In this document: positions 1-8,412 of the stretch, in pieces | Layout of the letters: each line of letters begins with the position of its first letter | How positions within the stretch are numbered: position 1 is the stretch's first letter | From: Brevibacterium aurantiacum | Lineage (GTDB): Bacteria > Actinomycetota > Actinomycetes > Actinomycetales > Brevibacteriaceae | Assembly: GCF_900169065.1 (NCBI RefSeq) | Contig: NZ_FXZB01000013.1 | Span: 62,001 to 126,000, forward strand | Length of the DNA: 64,000 bases | Reading direction: 5' to 3' | Program-made: the position numbers and the translations under genes | Notes under the pieces: model-generated | The model's database searches: none | What the model was told of the DNA's origin: nothing | The model's input: only the letters and a program-made list of their open reading frames with translations

Positions 1-394
1 GTACGGGAATCCCGGCATTGCGTGCGGCTGTCAGAGCCTGCACCTTGTTGCCGGCGAGTTCGAGTACATCGGCCTTGGGGCCGATGAAGGTGATTCCTGC
101 CTCATGGCAGGCTCGTGCCAGGTCGGGATTCTCCGACAGGAAGCCGTAGCCGGGGTAGATGGCGTCGGCTCCGGATTCCTTCGCGACGCGCAGCATCTCT
201 TCGACGCTGAGGTAGGCACGGACTGGATGGCCTTCTTGGCCGATCATGTAGGCCTCGTCGGCTTTCATGCGGTGTTCGGAGTTCCGATCCTCATAGGGGA
301 AAACAGCGACAGTGGAGGCGCCGAGTTCGTACGCTGCTCTGAACGCGCGAACGGCAATCTCTCCACGATTTGCCACAAGAACTTTAGAGAACAT
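1..394 (-). CDS. pyc: Pyruvate carboxylase, N-terminal fragment (runs off the left edge)
   Basis: Only the first 131 codons are in the window. The minus-strand translation begins MFSKVLVANRGEIAVRAFRA and continues with AVFPYEDRNSEHR, GHPVRAYL and IYPGYGFLSENPDLA, the biotin-carboxylase N-terminal (Rossmann-like) domain. The FPYEDRNSEHR and EEGHPVRAYL-like wording is typical of pyruvate carboxylase rather than of acetyl- or propionyl-CoA carboxylase alpha chains. The enzyme carboxylates pyruvate to oxaloacetate using ATP, bicarbonate and biotin, an anaplerotic step. The gene diverges from the ParA-like gene across about 174 bp. The ATP-grasp, carboxyltransferase and biotinyl domains lie outside the window, so full-length integrity cannot be judged. 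Confidence 0.9.
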   Translation of the reverse strand, partial: MFSKVLVANRGEIAVRAFRAAYELGASTVAVFPYEDRNSEHRMKADEAYMIGQEGHPVRAYLSVEEMLRVAKESGADAIYPGYGFLSENPDLARACHEAGITFIGPKADVLELAGNKVQALTAARNAGIPV

Positions 395-568
395 CTGTGT
401 CTCTCACTTCTGTATCGATCGCTCGTAGGCGATAGTCGACGGGCTGTCGAAGAACTACTCTACTCAGTGACCCAGGCCACTCGAATCAGGGGGTCCCATT
501 TTTACTCGACTGCCACGCCCGGCGTGGTCGTGACGGCTCAGCCCAGCCGGATACGTTAACGTAGGAGG

Positions 569-1381
569 GTGCTTGTCCTAAGTATCAGCAGCCTCAAAGG
601 CGGAGTCGGTAAGACGTCCGTGACACTCGGTCTTGCCTCGGCCGCATACAACCGGGGAATTCCGACCTTGGTCGTCGACATGGATCCGCAAGCGGATTCC
701 TCGACCGGCCTTGATGTCCCGACGTCGACGCGCGTCGACATCGCCGATGTTCTCGCTGCTCCTAAGTCCCAGAAAATCCTGTCCGAGGCGATCATCCCCT
801 CCGGGTGGGTGGGCGATAAGCTCGGACACCTCGACGTGATCTCCGGCTCCCCCAGGGCTGCGGAGTTCGATCGACCTTCGCTGTCTGAGAGGTACCTCCG
901 GCGCCTCGAAGACGCACTGAGTCGGGTGGCCAAGGGCTATCGTCTCGTGCTCATCGACTGTCCGCCGAGTCTCAACGGGCTCACGCGCACCGCGTGGACG
1001 GCCAGCAGTCGGGTGGCCGTGGTGACTGAGCCCAGTCTGTTCTCGGTCGCCGCAGCCGATCGCGCACTGCGGGCCGCCGACGAGCTGCGCCAGCGTGGCA
1101 CCTCGGATATCCAGCCGCTGGGTCTTGTCGTCAACCGGGTGCGTGCCGGGTCCAACGAGCATGACTATCGGATTTCAGAGATGCGGGAGATGTTCGGGCC
1201 ACTGGTTCTCAATCCCCCACTGGCCGAACGCGCAGTGATGCAGCAGGCCCAGGGGTCGGCGCGTCCGATCCACTCCTGGCCTGGAAAGCCGGCAGAAGAG
1301 GTGGCGACGTCGTTCGACGCGCTGCTGGAGCGTGCCCTACGTTCGGAGAACATCCGCTCGCGCAAAACCCCGAAGCAGTAG
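569..1381 (+). CDS. ParA/MinD-family ATPase (orphan, no ParB beside it)
   Basis: 270 aa. A deviant Walker A motif KGGVGKT lies at residues 10-16, the switch segment VVDMDPQADSS at about 35-45, and a Walker B-like LVLIDCPPSL near residue 130. These define the ParA/Soj family, which binds ATP and usually DNA to position plasmids, chromosomes or protein cargo. No parB or parS-like cluster is visible, so the cargo is unknown. The start is GTG at 569: a TAA in the same frame at 557-559 and the N-terminal position of the Walker motif exclude other starts. Oddly, the AGGAGG at 563-568 directly abuts the start codon with no spacer, so initiation may be leaderless or very short-leadered. Confidence 0.85.
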   Translation: MLVLSISSLKGGVGKTSVTLGLASAAYNRGIPTLVVDMDPQADSSTGLDVPTSTRVDIADVLAAPKSQKILSEAIIPSGWVGDKLGHLDVISGSPRAAEFDRPSLSERYLRRLEDALSRVAKGYRLVLIDCPPSLNGLTRTAWTASSRVAVVTEPSLFSVAAADRALRAADELRQRGTSDIQPLGLVVNRVRAGSNEHDYRISEMREMFGPLVLNPPLAERAVMQQAQGSARPIHSWPGKPAEEVATSFDALLERALRSENIRSRKTPKQ

Positions 1382-1405
1382 GTCCGGTAAGTCCGAGATA
1401 GTGCA

Positions 1406-1441
1406 ATCAGGTGCAGCTGACTGAGTTCAGCTGCACCTGAT
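1406..1441. terminator. Intrinsic terminator-like hairpin after the parA-like gene
   Basis: A perfect 15-bp inverted repeat (1406-1420 with 1427-1441) encloses the 6-nt loop CTGAGT and is followed by GCTTTTCC. It lies 25 bp after the parA-like stop codon. Confidence 0.7.
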
Positions 1442-1580
1442 GCTTTTCCGGGACAGCGAGACCACAACCGCAGCGCCCAGATCCCAGTGCCGCGTGCAGA
1501 TCCCACCGCAGCGCCCAGTTCGTACCGCGACGCCTGGACGATGCTGAGGCAGAGCGCCACTGCCGAACCTGTCATTGAAT
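1442..1580. other. Short non-coding stretch between two hairpins
   Basis: No supported reading frame. The block CCGCAGCGCCCAG occurs twice about 38 bp apart (near 1469 and 1507), a small imperfect direct repeat of unknown meaning. Confidence 0.4.
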
Positions 1581-1618
1581 ATGAGTGTGGCCCGTCCTTT
1601 CGGACGGGCCACACTCAT
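1581..1618. terminator. Strong hairpin terminator downstream of the merR-type gene
   Basis: A perfect 17-bp stem (1581-1597 with 1602-1618) encloses a TTTC loop. It sits 58 bp beyond the minus-strand regulator's stop and probably ends that transcript. With the hairpin at 1406 it insulates two convergent genes. Confidence 0.75.
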
Positions 1619-1675
1619 CAATCCCCCCATGGTGTCCCTATCTGGGACTGCCCGGTATCCGGGCGAGCAACCTGT

Positions 1676-2257
1676 TCAGCCGAGTTTCTGAGCCCGTCGT
1701 TGGGCGAGCTCGTCCATCTCGACGATGGCTGAGTCATCTTCGGGAAGCCGTTCGCTGGGCAGTTCGGAGAGACTGCCTTCGACTTCGTTCCAGACACGAC
1801 CGACGGCGATGCCGAAGACGCCCTGTCCGCCCTGCAGGAGGTCGACGACCTCATCGGGTGAAGTGCATTCGAAGACGCTGGCTCCATCAGACATCAGGGT
1901 GATCTGTGAGAGATCCCGAACTCCACGCGAACGCAGGTGGTCGACTGCCGTGCGGATCGACTGCAGCCCGACGCCGGTGTCGAGGAGTCGCTTGACGATC
2001 TTGAGGACGAGGATGTCACGGAAGCTGTAGAGCCGCTGGCTGCCTGATCCGGTTGCATTGCGAATCGACGGGGTCACCAGGTCGGTGCGTGCCCAGTAAT
2101 CGAGTCGGCGGTAGCTGATGCCGACGACCTTGCACACAGTGGGACCACGGTAGCCGGCCTCTTCATCGAGGACAGGCAGATCGTCGTCGAACAACAGTCC
2201 CTGAGCGGCTGGCGGTATTGGCGTCGGCTCGACGCTTTCATGACTTGAGCGGTTCAC
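1676..2257 (-). CDS. MerR-family transcriptional regulator (Rv1830-like)
   Basis: 193 aa, probable DNA-binding regulator. After an acidic, proline-rich N-terminus, a winged helix with GYRGPTVCKVVGISYRRLDYW (wording shared with Rv1830-type MerR proteins) spans about residues 36-110 and includes the GSGSQRLYSFRDILVLKIVK wing/helix. A C-terminal segment with EVVDLLQGGQGVFGIAV follows, also typical of that group. No effector-binding cysteines are seen, so a metal-sensing role is unlikely. The start is GTG at 2257, preceded by AAGGAGGA about 7 nt upstream. A TAGAAT -10-like element lies on the same strand at 2321-2326. In mycobacteria the homologue sits beside garA and other regulators, whereas here it stands alone. 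Confidence 0.8.
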   Translation of the reverse strand: MNRSSHESVEPTPIPPAAQGLLFDDDLPVLDEEAGYRGPTVCKVVGISYRRLDYWARTDLVTPSIRNATGSGSQRLYSFRDILVLKIVKRLLDTGVGLQSIRTAVDHLRSRGVRDLSQITLMSDGASVFECTSPDEVVDLLQGGQGVFGIAVGRVWNEVEGSLSELPSERLPEDDSAIVEMDELAQRRAQKLG

Positions 2258-2497
2258 ACCGACTCCTCCTTATAGTCCCTGGGGGAAGCGAGGTCGCTTT
2301 GAAGGGCAGAGAACATTTCGATTCTAGCTCTCTTCTCAGCGAACCTACAGTGGGATTCAACATCTCCAAGCTATTCTTCCCGGCCTTCCAGGACAAACAC
2401 CTCAAGGTAACAATTTTTGCGTGTCGCCGTTATCGCAGTATTCGAACACCCGAATGAGTGCCGTTCGGACAGCCCGAGACCCAGCAGACGTACCCGA

Positions 2498-3277
2498 TCA
2501 CTCGGATTCTGGCCGGGCCTTGTGGTTCTCGGCCTCGGCTGATTCCTGTGTCTGCTCATCGTCCGGTTTGGGCTCGTCTGCCTTCTTCGGTTTGGAGCTG
2601 GTGAGGAGCTTGGTCTTGACGGTCGAAGCGTATTTGTCGACGTATTCCTGCCCGGACAGCCGCATGATCTCGTACATGATCTCGTCGGTGACGGAGCGCA
2701 GGAGGAAGCGGTCGGTTGGGAGCCCCTCGTACTTGGAGAAGTCCATCGACGATCCGAAGACGATTCCGACGCGCCGGAACTTCGGGATCAGTCGGCCTGC
2801 GGGCTGGATCTTGTCGGTGCCGATGATCGCGACGGGAATCACCGGAGCACCCGACTCGAGAACCAGCCGGGCCACGCCGGTCCGGCCGCGGTAGAGCTTG
2901 CCATCCGGTGAGCGAGTTCCCTCAGGATAGATGCCCAGGGAGTTACCCTCGCGCAGCACCTTGAGTCCGGACTCGAGGGACGCCTGCGAACCGGATCCCC
3001 CGGCTCTGTCCATCGGCAGCTGGTTGTTGAGTTTGAAGAACCACCGTGTGACGGTGCCTTTGAGTCCGCGTCCGGTGAAGTAGTCCTTCTTCGCCAGGTA
3101 GACGACTGGCCTGGGGGCGAGCAGGGGGACGAAGATCGAATCCATGAAATGGTTGTGATTTCCCGCGATGATCGCAGGCCCATCGGACGGGAGGTTGTCC
3201 AGTCCGCGCACCCAGGGGCGGAAGAGGATCCGCAGAATGGGTCCGGCCACGACTCGCTTGAGAAACCAGTAGAACAC
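2498..3277 (-). CDS. plsC: 1-acyl-sn-glycerol-3-phosphate acyltransferase family (PlsC-like)
   Basis: 259 aa from the chosen start. The acyltransferase HX4D motif reads HNHFMD at residues 41-46 and the phosphate-binding EGTRS at 119-123, with a further PVIPVAIIGTD block. The product should acylate lysophosphatidate or a related acceptor at the inner membrane during phospholipid synthesis. I chose GTG at 3277 (MFYWFLKRVV...) because AGGGAAGG lies 5 nt upstream and homologues begin this way. The frame stays open to 3337, so a longer form with a GTG at 3295 is possible. The C-terminal 45 residues are charged (Lys, Glu, Pro) and look disordered. It is divergent from the hydrolase at 3363. Confidence 0.82.
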   Translation of the reverse strand: MFYWFLKRVVAGPILRILFRPWVRGLDNLPSDGPAIIAGNHNHFMDSIFVPLLAPRPVVYLAKKDYFTGRGLKGTVTRWFFKLNNQLPMDRAGGSGSQASLESGLKVLREGNSLGIYPEGTRSPDGKLYRGRTGVARLVLESGAPVIPVAIIGTDKIQPAGRLIPKFRRVGIVFGSSMDFSKYEGLPTDRFLLRSVTDEIMYEIMRLSGQEYVDKYASTVKTKLLTSSKPKKADEPKPDDEQTQESAEAENHKARPESE

Positions 3278-3362
3278 GAGCACCTTCCCTGTCACGACTC
3301 TTTGTCGTTCTCGGACATCATATATCGACACCATCACCGCACATTCATGCCATGCTGATGCT

Positions 3363-4154
3363 ATGGAGATCGACTACTCACCACAATCGGTGCCGACTGC
3401 ACCTTACCGGCAGATCGCTCCGGACTCGGAGTCTGCCGTGCTGTTTCTCCACGGAATCACCGGTTCTCCGGCCGCGTGGTTTCCCATTGCCCGTGCCCTC
3501 AGCGATCACGGAGTCAGCGTCAGCGTGCCGTTGCTTCCCGGACACGGCACCCGTTGGCAGGATCTCAATGCCACGAAGTGGTCTGATTGGCTCGACGCTG
3601 CGAAGGCGGAGTTGTCGGCGCTGTCGCAGACTCACTCTCGGGTAGTGGTCGCTGGTTTGTCCATGGGTGGGGCCTTGGCCTTGGCATTGGGTGCCGACGA
3701 TTCGCCTCCTACTGAACTCGTCCTCATCAATCCGGCCCTGTACATCGACTCCCCGCTGACTCCACTTCTTCCGGTCCTCAAACATTTCGTCGCCTCGGTG
3801 CCGGCGATCGGCGGAGACATCGCACATCCGGATCGCTGCGAATATGCCTACGACCGGACGCCTGTCGCTGCCATCGCATCATTCGCCTCGGCGCAGTCGA
3901 AGCTTCGCAACGACCTATGGCGGGTCGAATGCCCGGTCACGCTCTTCATCTCCGGCAGTGACGGCGTCGTCGGCCCACTCACCCTCAGGACCCTGCGCTC
4001 ACGTCTGCCCACGGCTCCTGCGATCCGTGCCCTGCGTCGGTCACGTCACGTAGCCACCTTGGACAACGACGCGGACACCATCGCCGAGGTGATCCTTGAG
4101 AAGGTGACATCCGCCGGTGGCGCAACGGCTGGTACCCCGGGAGACCGGGAATAG
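3363..4154 (+). CDS. Alpha/beta-hydrolase, carboxylesterase/monoacylglycerol lipase type
   Basis: 263 aa. The oxyanion block LFLHGITGSP lies at 28-36, the nucleophile elbow GLSMGG places Ser100, and Asp200 (SGSDGVVGP) and His229 (RSRHVATLDND) complete the triad. The arrangement resembles the Est30 carboxylesterases and bacterial monoacylglycerol lipases that cleave short or medium acyl esters. There is no signal peptide, so it is probably cytoplasmic. It diverges from the plsC-like gene by 85 bp, which fits lipid turnover, but the substrate cannot be read from the sequence. The start is ATG at 3363; a downstream membrane-protein gene follows after 29 bp. Confidence 0.8.
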   Translation: MEIDYSPQSVPTAPYRQIAPDSESAVLFLHGITGSPAAWFPIARALSDHGVSVSVPLLPGHGTRWQDLNATKWSDWLDAAKAELSALSQTHSRVVVAGLSMGGALALALGADDSPPTELVLINPALYIDSPLTPLLPVLKHFVASVPAIGGDIAHPDRCEYAYDRTPVAAIASFASAQSKLRNDLWRVECPVTLFISGSDGVVGPLTLRTLRSRLPTAPAIRALRRSRHVATLDNDADTIAEVILEKVTSAGGATAGTPGDRE

Positions 4155-4183
4155 AGAAGTCGACAGGATTGCTGATAGAGAAC

Positions 4184-4606
4184 ATGGACGACGAGAAGAA
4201 CGAGGACTGGCGTAACGAGGTTCCAGAATCGGAGCAGCTCGGCGATTCCTCACGCATCAGTGACAGTCACTGGGAAGATCTCGTCAACCAGATTGCCGAA
4301 CCCAGCGCGATGATGGGCGATATGCCTGCCGACGAGGTCAGGGAACGACTCGAAGAGGATGAAGGGTGGGAACCCGGCCCTGCCGCGCCGATCGGTTGGC
4401 GCACAGCCTCACCGACTCTGATGCTCTCCGTCGTCGCCACGTTCGGTGCCGTGCTGCTGTTGCTCCTCGGCGTGATCTTCTTCCGACCTCTGCCCGGGTG
4501 GTTTCTGTTGGTCGGCATCGCCGTCGGTCTCGGCGGGGCAGTCGGGCTCTTCTTCCATCTCCCCACGAACCGTTCGTCCGACGGGGACAACGGTGCCTCG
4601 GTCTGA
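4184..4606 (+). CDS. Hypothetical membrane protein with acidic N-terminus
   Basis: 140 aa, family not named with certainty. The first ~85 residues are strongly acidic and hydrophilic, with WEDLVNQIAEPSAMMGDMP and EEDEGWEPGPAAPI. Two membrane helices follow (about 88-110 and 113-135), then a short polar tail. Comparable small two-helix actinobacterial proteins exist, but none has a function I can cite. The start is ATG at 4184; a TTG at 4169 would add five residues. The spacing from the hydrolase gene suggests co-transcription. Confidence 0.65.
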   Translation: MDDEKNEDWRNEVPESEQLGDSSRISDSHWEDLVNQIAEPSAMMGDMPADEVRERLEEDEGWEPGPAAPIGWRTASPTLMLSVVATFGAVLLLLLGVIFFRPLPGWFLLVGIAVGLGGAVGLFFHLPTNRSSDGDNGASV

Positions 4607-4665
4607 TCACGGCTTCGCACCTCGGGTCTCCCCCGGTGTCAGTGGTGGGTGAAATACTGGGGCGC

Positions 4666-6411
4666 ATGTCTGCCCCATTCGACCGAACTCCGACAGCAAT
4701 CGAATCCTCCCAGCTGTCCTTCGATGCCCTTGGCACACCGCTCCATGAGGTCACTTTCGTCATCGTGGACTTAGAGACGACAGGCACGACCGCAGGAAAG
4801 TCGGAGATCACTGAGATCGGTGCGGTGAAGACGCGCGGCGGTGAGGTCCTCGGCGAGTTTCAGTCTCTGGTCAAGCCCGAAGAATCGGTGATCAGTCCCT
4901 TCGTGGCACGGTTGACCGGCATCACACACGCCATGGTCGACGATGCACCGTCCATTCGTTCGGTCCTCCCCAGCTTTCTGGAATTCTGCGTCGGCGCGGT
5001 ACTGGTCGCCCACAATGCCCCCTTCGATATCGGATTCATCCGCTCGGCCTGTGAAAAGCTCGACTACCACTGGCCCCAGCCGACAGTCCTCGACACCGTC
5101 ACTCTGTCTCGGCGAGTGGTGAGTCGAGACGAGGTGCGCAATCACAAACTGTCGACCCTCGCCGCTCATTTCGGAACCGAGGTCTCACCCGACCACCGTG
5201 CGCTGTCCGATGCCAAGGCCACGGGAGAGGTGCTGCACCGGGTCCTCGAACGGTTCGGAGGCTACGGCATCACAACGCTCGAAGAGTTGGCCACGGTACG
5301 CCAGGCAGGGTGGGCGAAACGCCAGGCCAAGTCGCACCTGGCTAAGGGAGTTCCGGCTGAGCCGGGTGTCTACATGTTCCTCGATGGAACTCGCCGTGTC
5401 CTCTACATCGGGAAGTCCGGGAACATGGCCCGGCGCGTCCGAGGCTACTTCAATGCCTCGGAGAACCGAGGCCGAATGGCTGAGATGATCACTGCTGCCC
5501 AAGAAGTCAGCTGCCTGCCGTGCGCGCATGCCCTCGAAGCCGAAGTCAGAGAGATCCGCCTGATCGGCGAACTCGCCCCGCCGTACAACCGTCGCTCGAA
5601 GAACCCTGAACGCAATTCCTGGATCGTTCTCAGCGATGAGGAATATCCACGTCTGTCAGTGGTCCGGGCGAACACGGCATTGGAGAAGTCACCCGCAACT
5701 CCGCTCGGCCCGTTCCGATCACGCAAGACAGCACAAGCGGTGAAGGAACTTCTCGATACCCTCTACCCGGTCAAACGATGCACAGCGAAGATCACTGCCT
5801 CCAACCTCGCCTCTCACCGTCCGTGTGTGAGCTCCCAAGTCGGTCAGTGCGGAGGACCCTGTGCCGGGGTGCTGGACAGGCAGGCCTACCTGGATGACAT
5901 CGCCGCACTGTTCGAGGTCATGGCCGGAGACTTCACTTCTCTGCGCAGTCTGTGCACTCAGCGAATGTCGCGGCTGGCTGACGAAGCGAGGTACGAGACC
6001 GCCGCTGAGGTGCGCGACGCTATGCGCTCGGCGCTCTCGTGTGCGGCTCGGGCCGAATCGGTTCAGGCGCTGCGGGCTGTCCCTGAGATCCTTGCGCACG
6101 CCCCGGGACCCGAGGGTGGGATCGATCTCGCCGTGATCCGTCACGGAAAATTGGCCGCAGCCTCGCACGTCCGTGGCTCGCAGGCGATTGACGAGTCATT
6201 CGCCGCCATCGCAGCGACCGCAGAATGGGTGCCTGCTCCAGGTCGTCTTCCAGCCGACACCGATTCTCTCCCAGAGGAGACCCGGCTGCTGTCCCAGTGG
6301 CTGCAGTCAGCCACGCTGACATCAGCGCAGGGGGCGTGGTCGCTCCCCCGCGCTGGTGCCAACTACCATGCGCAGGAGTCAGGGACGGTTCGTCTCAGCG
6401 ACCCTGTGTGA
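4666..6411 (+). CDS. DEDDh 3'-5' exonuclease fused to a UvrC-like GIY-YIG domain
   Basis: 581 aa. Residues 30-190 form a DnaQ-type exonuclease with Asp35 and Glu37 (VDLETTG), Asp121 (HNAPFDIGFI), and His177/Asp182 (DHRALSDAK). Residues 230-310 form a GIY-YIG nuclease (PGVYMFLDGTRRVLYIGKS, then LEAEVREIRLI), followed by a UVR-like helical segment (RLADEARYETAAEVRDAM). The combination resembles mycobacterial Rv2191 and should act on DNA ends or repair intermediates. It lacks the C-terminal RNase H-like and helix-hairpin-helix parts of true UvrC, so it is not the main UvrC. The start is ATG at 4666; the open frame upstream has no matching coding character. Its last 33 bp overlap the 3' end of convergent trpD. 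Confidence 0.85.
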   Translation: MSAPFDRTPTAIESSQLSFDALGTPLHEVTFVIVDLETTGTTAGKSEITEIGAVKTRGGEVLGEFQSLVKPEESVISPFVARLTGITHAMVDDAPSIRSVLPSFLEFCVGAVLVAHNAPFDIGFIRSACEKLDYHWPQPTVLDTVTLSRRVVSRDEVRNHKLSTLAAHFGTEVSPDHRALSDAKATGEVLHRVLERFGGYGITTLEELATVRQAGWAKRQAKSHLAKGVPAEPGVYMFLDGTRRVLYIGKSGNMARRVRGYFNASENRGRMAEMITAAQEVSCLPCAHALEAEVREIRLIGELAPPYNRRSKNPERNSWIVLSDEEYPRLSVVRANTALEKSPATPLGPFRSRKTAQAVKELLDTLYPVKRCTAKITASNLASHRPCVSSQVGQCGGPCAGVLDRQAYLDDIAALFEVMAGDFTSLRSLCTQRMSRLADEARYETAAEVRDAMRSALSCAARAESVQALRAVPEILAHAPGPEGGIDLAVIRHGKLAAASHVRGSQAIDESFAAIAATAEWVPAPGRLPADTDSLPEETRLLSQWLQSATLTSAQGAWSLPRAGANYHAQESGTVRLSDPV

Positions 6412-7500
6412 GACCTCGATCAGCTGATCGAGCTTCTGTGCACCGAGGCCGGCGTCAACGGTCTTTTCCGCAATGACGAGTTTTGCCGCCATCCGCTCGG
6501 TCAAGCTCCCCACCGAGGACTCATCGGCCGCGACCAGTGCCGCTGCGGTATTGATCAGCACGATGTCTCGCACCGCTGATTTCTCACCGTTGAGCACCGA
6601 TCGGGTGATCTCGGCATTCTCATCGGGGCCACCGCCACGCAGATCATTCTTCGTCACACGATCGAAGCCCAGATCCAGAGCATCGAAGGTCATGTGCTCG
6701 ACCTCGCCATGGCGGACTTCCCACACATCGTTGACGTCGGTGTTGCTCAGTTCGTCCAGTCCGTCTCGGGACCGGAACACAATCGCCTGATGCCCCCGCT
6801 TGGCCAAGGTGCCCACGACTAGAGGAGCCATCTGCGCGTCAGCCACGCCGATCGCGGTGTGACGGGCACGAGCCGGGTTCGTCAGTGGGCCGAGGATATT
6901 GAACGCAGTCGGCACACTGATCTGCCGACGCACAGCCGACACGAACTGCATGGAGGGGTGGAAGACGTTGGCGAAGCAGAATGCCAGGCCGACTTCCTTT
7001 GCGATGATCCCGGTCTGTTCCGGCGTGATGTCGAAGCGAACGCCAAGGGCTTCGAGAACATCTGCGGAGCCGGAGGCTGAGGACGTCGCACGGTTGCCGT
7101 GCTTGACGACGCGCTGCCCCGAGGCAGAGATGATCATCGCCGCGGTCGAGGATATGTTGGCAGTCTTCGCGCGATCTCCACCGGTGCCGACGATGTCAAC
7201 GGAATCTTCGAGGCCCGGCAACGGCACGGCGTGATCCATCATGGCCGAGACCAAACCCGCAATCTCCGATACGGTCTCGCCCTTCGTATGGTGTGCCACG
7301 AGGAATGCGGCCATTGTCACATCGGGTGTCTGCCCGGACATGATCTGGTCCATTGCCCACGCCGCAGCGGACTCATCAAGGTCCTGCTGGTGCATGAGGT
7401 TCATCAGGAGATCGGGCCAATTGTAGGTGGCGCCCTCAGATGTGGTTCGGGTCCCGGAATCCTGTGTTTCCGGGGGTGTCGTACGCGGTGTCTCCGTCAT
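6379..7500 (-). CDS. trpD: Anthranilate phosphoribosyltransferase
   Basis: 373 aa. TrpD joins anthranilate to PRPP in tryptophan synthesis. Diagnostic blocks are the PRPP-binding VDIVGTGGDRAKTANIS, VVKHGNRATSSASGSADVLEALG, and NILGPLTNPARARHTAIGV. The ~25-residue N-terminal extension rich in Thr, Pro and Glu is not part of the enzyme fold. An AAGGAGAG lies 9 nt upstream of ATG 7500. The gene is separated from other trp genes, as is common in actinobacteria, and is divergent from ctaE. Confidence 0.93.
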   Translation of the reverse strand: MTETPRTTPPETQDSGTRTTSEGATYNWPDLLMNLMHQQDLDESAAAWAMDQIMSGQTPDVTMAAFLVAHHTKGETVSEIAGLVSAMMDHAVPLPGLEDSVDIVGTGGDRAKTANISSTAAMIISASGQRVVKHGNRATSSASGSADVLEALGVRFDITPEQTGIIAKEVGLAFCFANVFHPSMQFVSAVRRQISVPTAFNILGPLTNPARARHTAIGVADAQMAPLVVGTLAKRGHQAIVFRSRDGLDELSNTDVNDVWEVRHGEVEHMTFDALDLGFDRVTKNDLRGGGPDENAEITRSVLNGEKSAVRDIVLINTAAALVAADESSVGSLTERMAAKLVIAEKTVDAGLGAQKLDQLIEVSHRVAETNRP

Positions 7501-7703
7501 CCGAATGAACTCTCCTTAAGGTGCTGCCACCACCTCTGACTACGAGATGGAACTTACCTGCGGCATCCTATCCTGTCTTCGACACGCGGGGGCCAGGTGA
7601 TCCGAATACGAGATTCCGGCACCAAATCAACGTTTTCGCTACACCGTGTAGAAAAATATTCACCGAAAGCTGGGTAAAAGATGAAAACTTACCCCGAGAC
7701 GAG

Positions 7704-7719
7704 TAATAATGGGGTTGTG
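7704..7719 (+). promoter_or_regulatory. Predicted -10 element and leaderless start of ctaE
   Basis: TAATAAT at 7704-7710 is followed after 6 nt by the GTG start codon at 7717, so transcription would begin at or next to the start codon. A weak -35-like ATGAAA lies at 7681-7686. Confidence 0.5.
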
Positions 7720-8355
7720 TCAACTGCCACTGCATCTCAAACAGCGCCAGCACATCCGGTTGTCAATCGTCCGAATGTGACCACGGTGGGCTTCATCGTG
7801 TTCCTCGCGAGCGACCTGATGTTCTTTGCCGCGCTCTTCGCCATGTACTTCACCATTCGATCCGTTGTGCCGGAATTATGGGAGACCCAGACTGAGGTTC
7901 TCGACATCCCATATGCGCTCGGCAACACGCTGATCCTGGTGTCGTCTTCATTCACCTGCCAGCTGGGCGTCTTCGCAGCGGAGAAGTTCCGGCCTCGCCG
8001 GACGGGTTCTCTGTTCAACGTCGCCAAATGGGGAATGGTTGAGTGGTTCTACCTCACCTTCCTGCTGGGCGCGGTCTTCGTCTCCGGCCAGGTCATGGAA
8101 TACGCCACCCTGGTCAGCGAAGGCATCGCCATCAACAGCGATGGCTATGGTTCCGTCTTCTACCTGACCACTGGGTTCCACGGTATTCACGTGACCATCG
8201 GACTCATCTGCTTCCTGCTTGTGATCGGACGAGCATACGGAGCCAAGAAGTTCGGTCACCATGACGCCACATTCGCGATTTGCGTGTCCTACTACTGGCA
8301 CTTCGTCGACGTTGTCTGGGTTGGTCTCTTCGGAGTCATCTACCTCCTTCAATAG
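7717..8355 (+). CDS. ctaE: Cytochrome c oxidase subunit III (aa3-type)
   Basis: 212 aa, a polytopic inner-membrane protein with about five helices, from [21 protein letters not shown] to the C-terminal [20 protein letters not shown]. The conserved [11 protein letters not shown] segment identifies subunit III. I chose GTG at 7717 ([15 protein letters not shown]) over ATG at 7681 because homologues begin there and the -10 element overlaps the longer N-terminus. It heads ctaE-qcrC-qcrA-qcrB, the fixed actinobacterial order for the bcc-aa3 supercomplex. Confidence 0.93.
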   Translation: MSTATASQTAPAHPVVNRPNVTTVGFIVFLASDLMFFAALFAMYFTIRSVVPELWETQTEVLDIPYALGNTLILVSSSFTCQLGVFAAEKFRPRRTGSLFNVAKWGMVEWFYLTFLLGAVFVSGQVMEYATLVSEGIAINSDGYGSVFYLTTGFHGIHVTIGLICFLLVIGRAYGAKKFGHHDATFAICVSYYWHFVDVVWVGLFGVIYLLQ

Positions 8356-8412
8356 TCGGCTCGAGATGCTCGGCCATTCGGACTCACAACATTTAAAGCA
8401 AAGGACGATCAC

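Noticed and set aside
4366..4665. N-terminal extension of the exonuclease/UvrC-like gene by 100 codons
   Set aside because: The extension overlaps the membrane-protein gene in another frame, is Arg/Ser-rich without family match, and homologues begin near ATG 4666.
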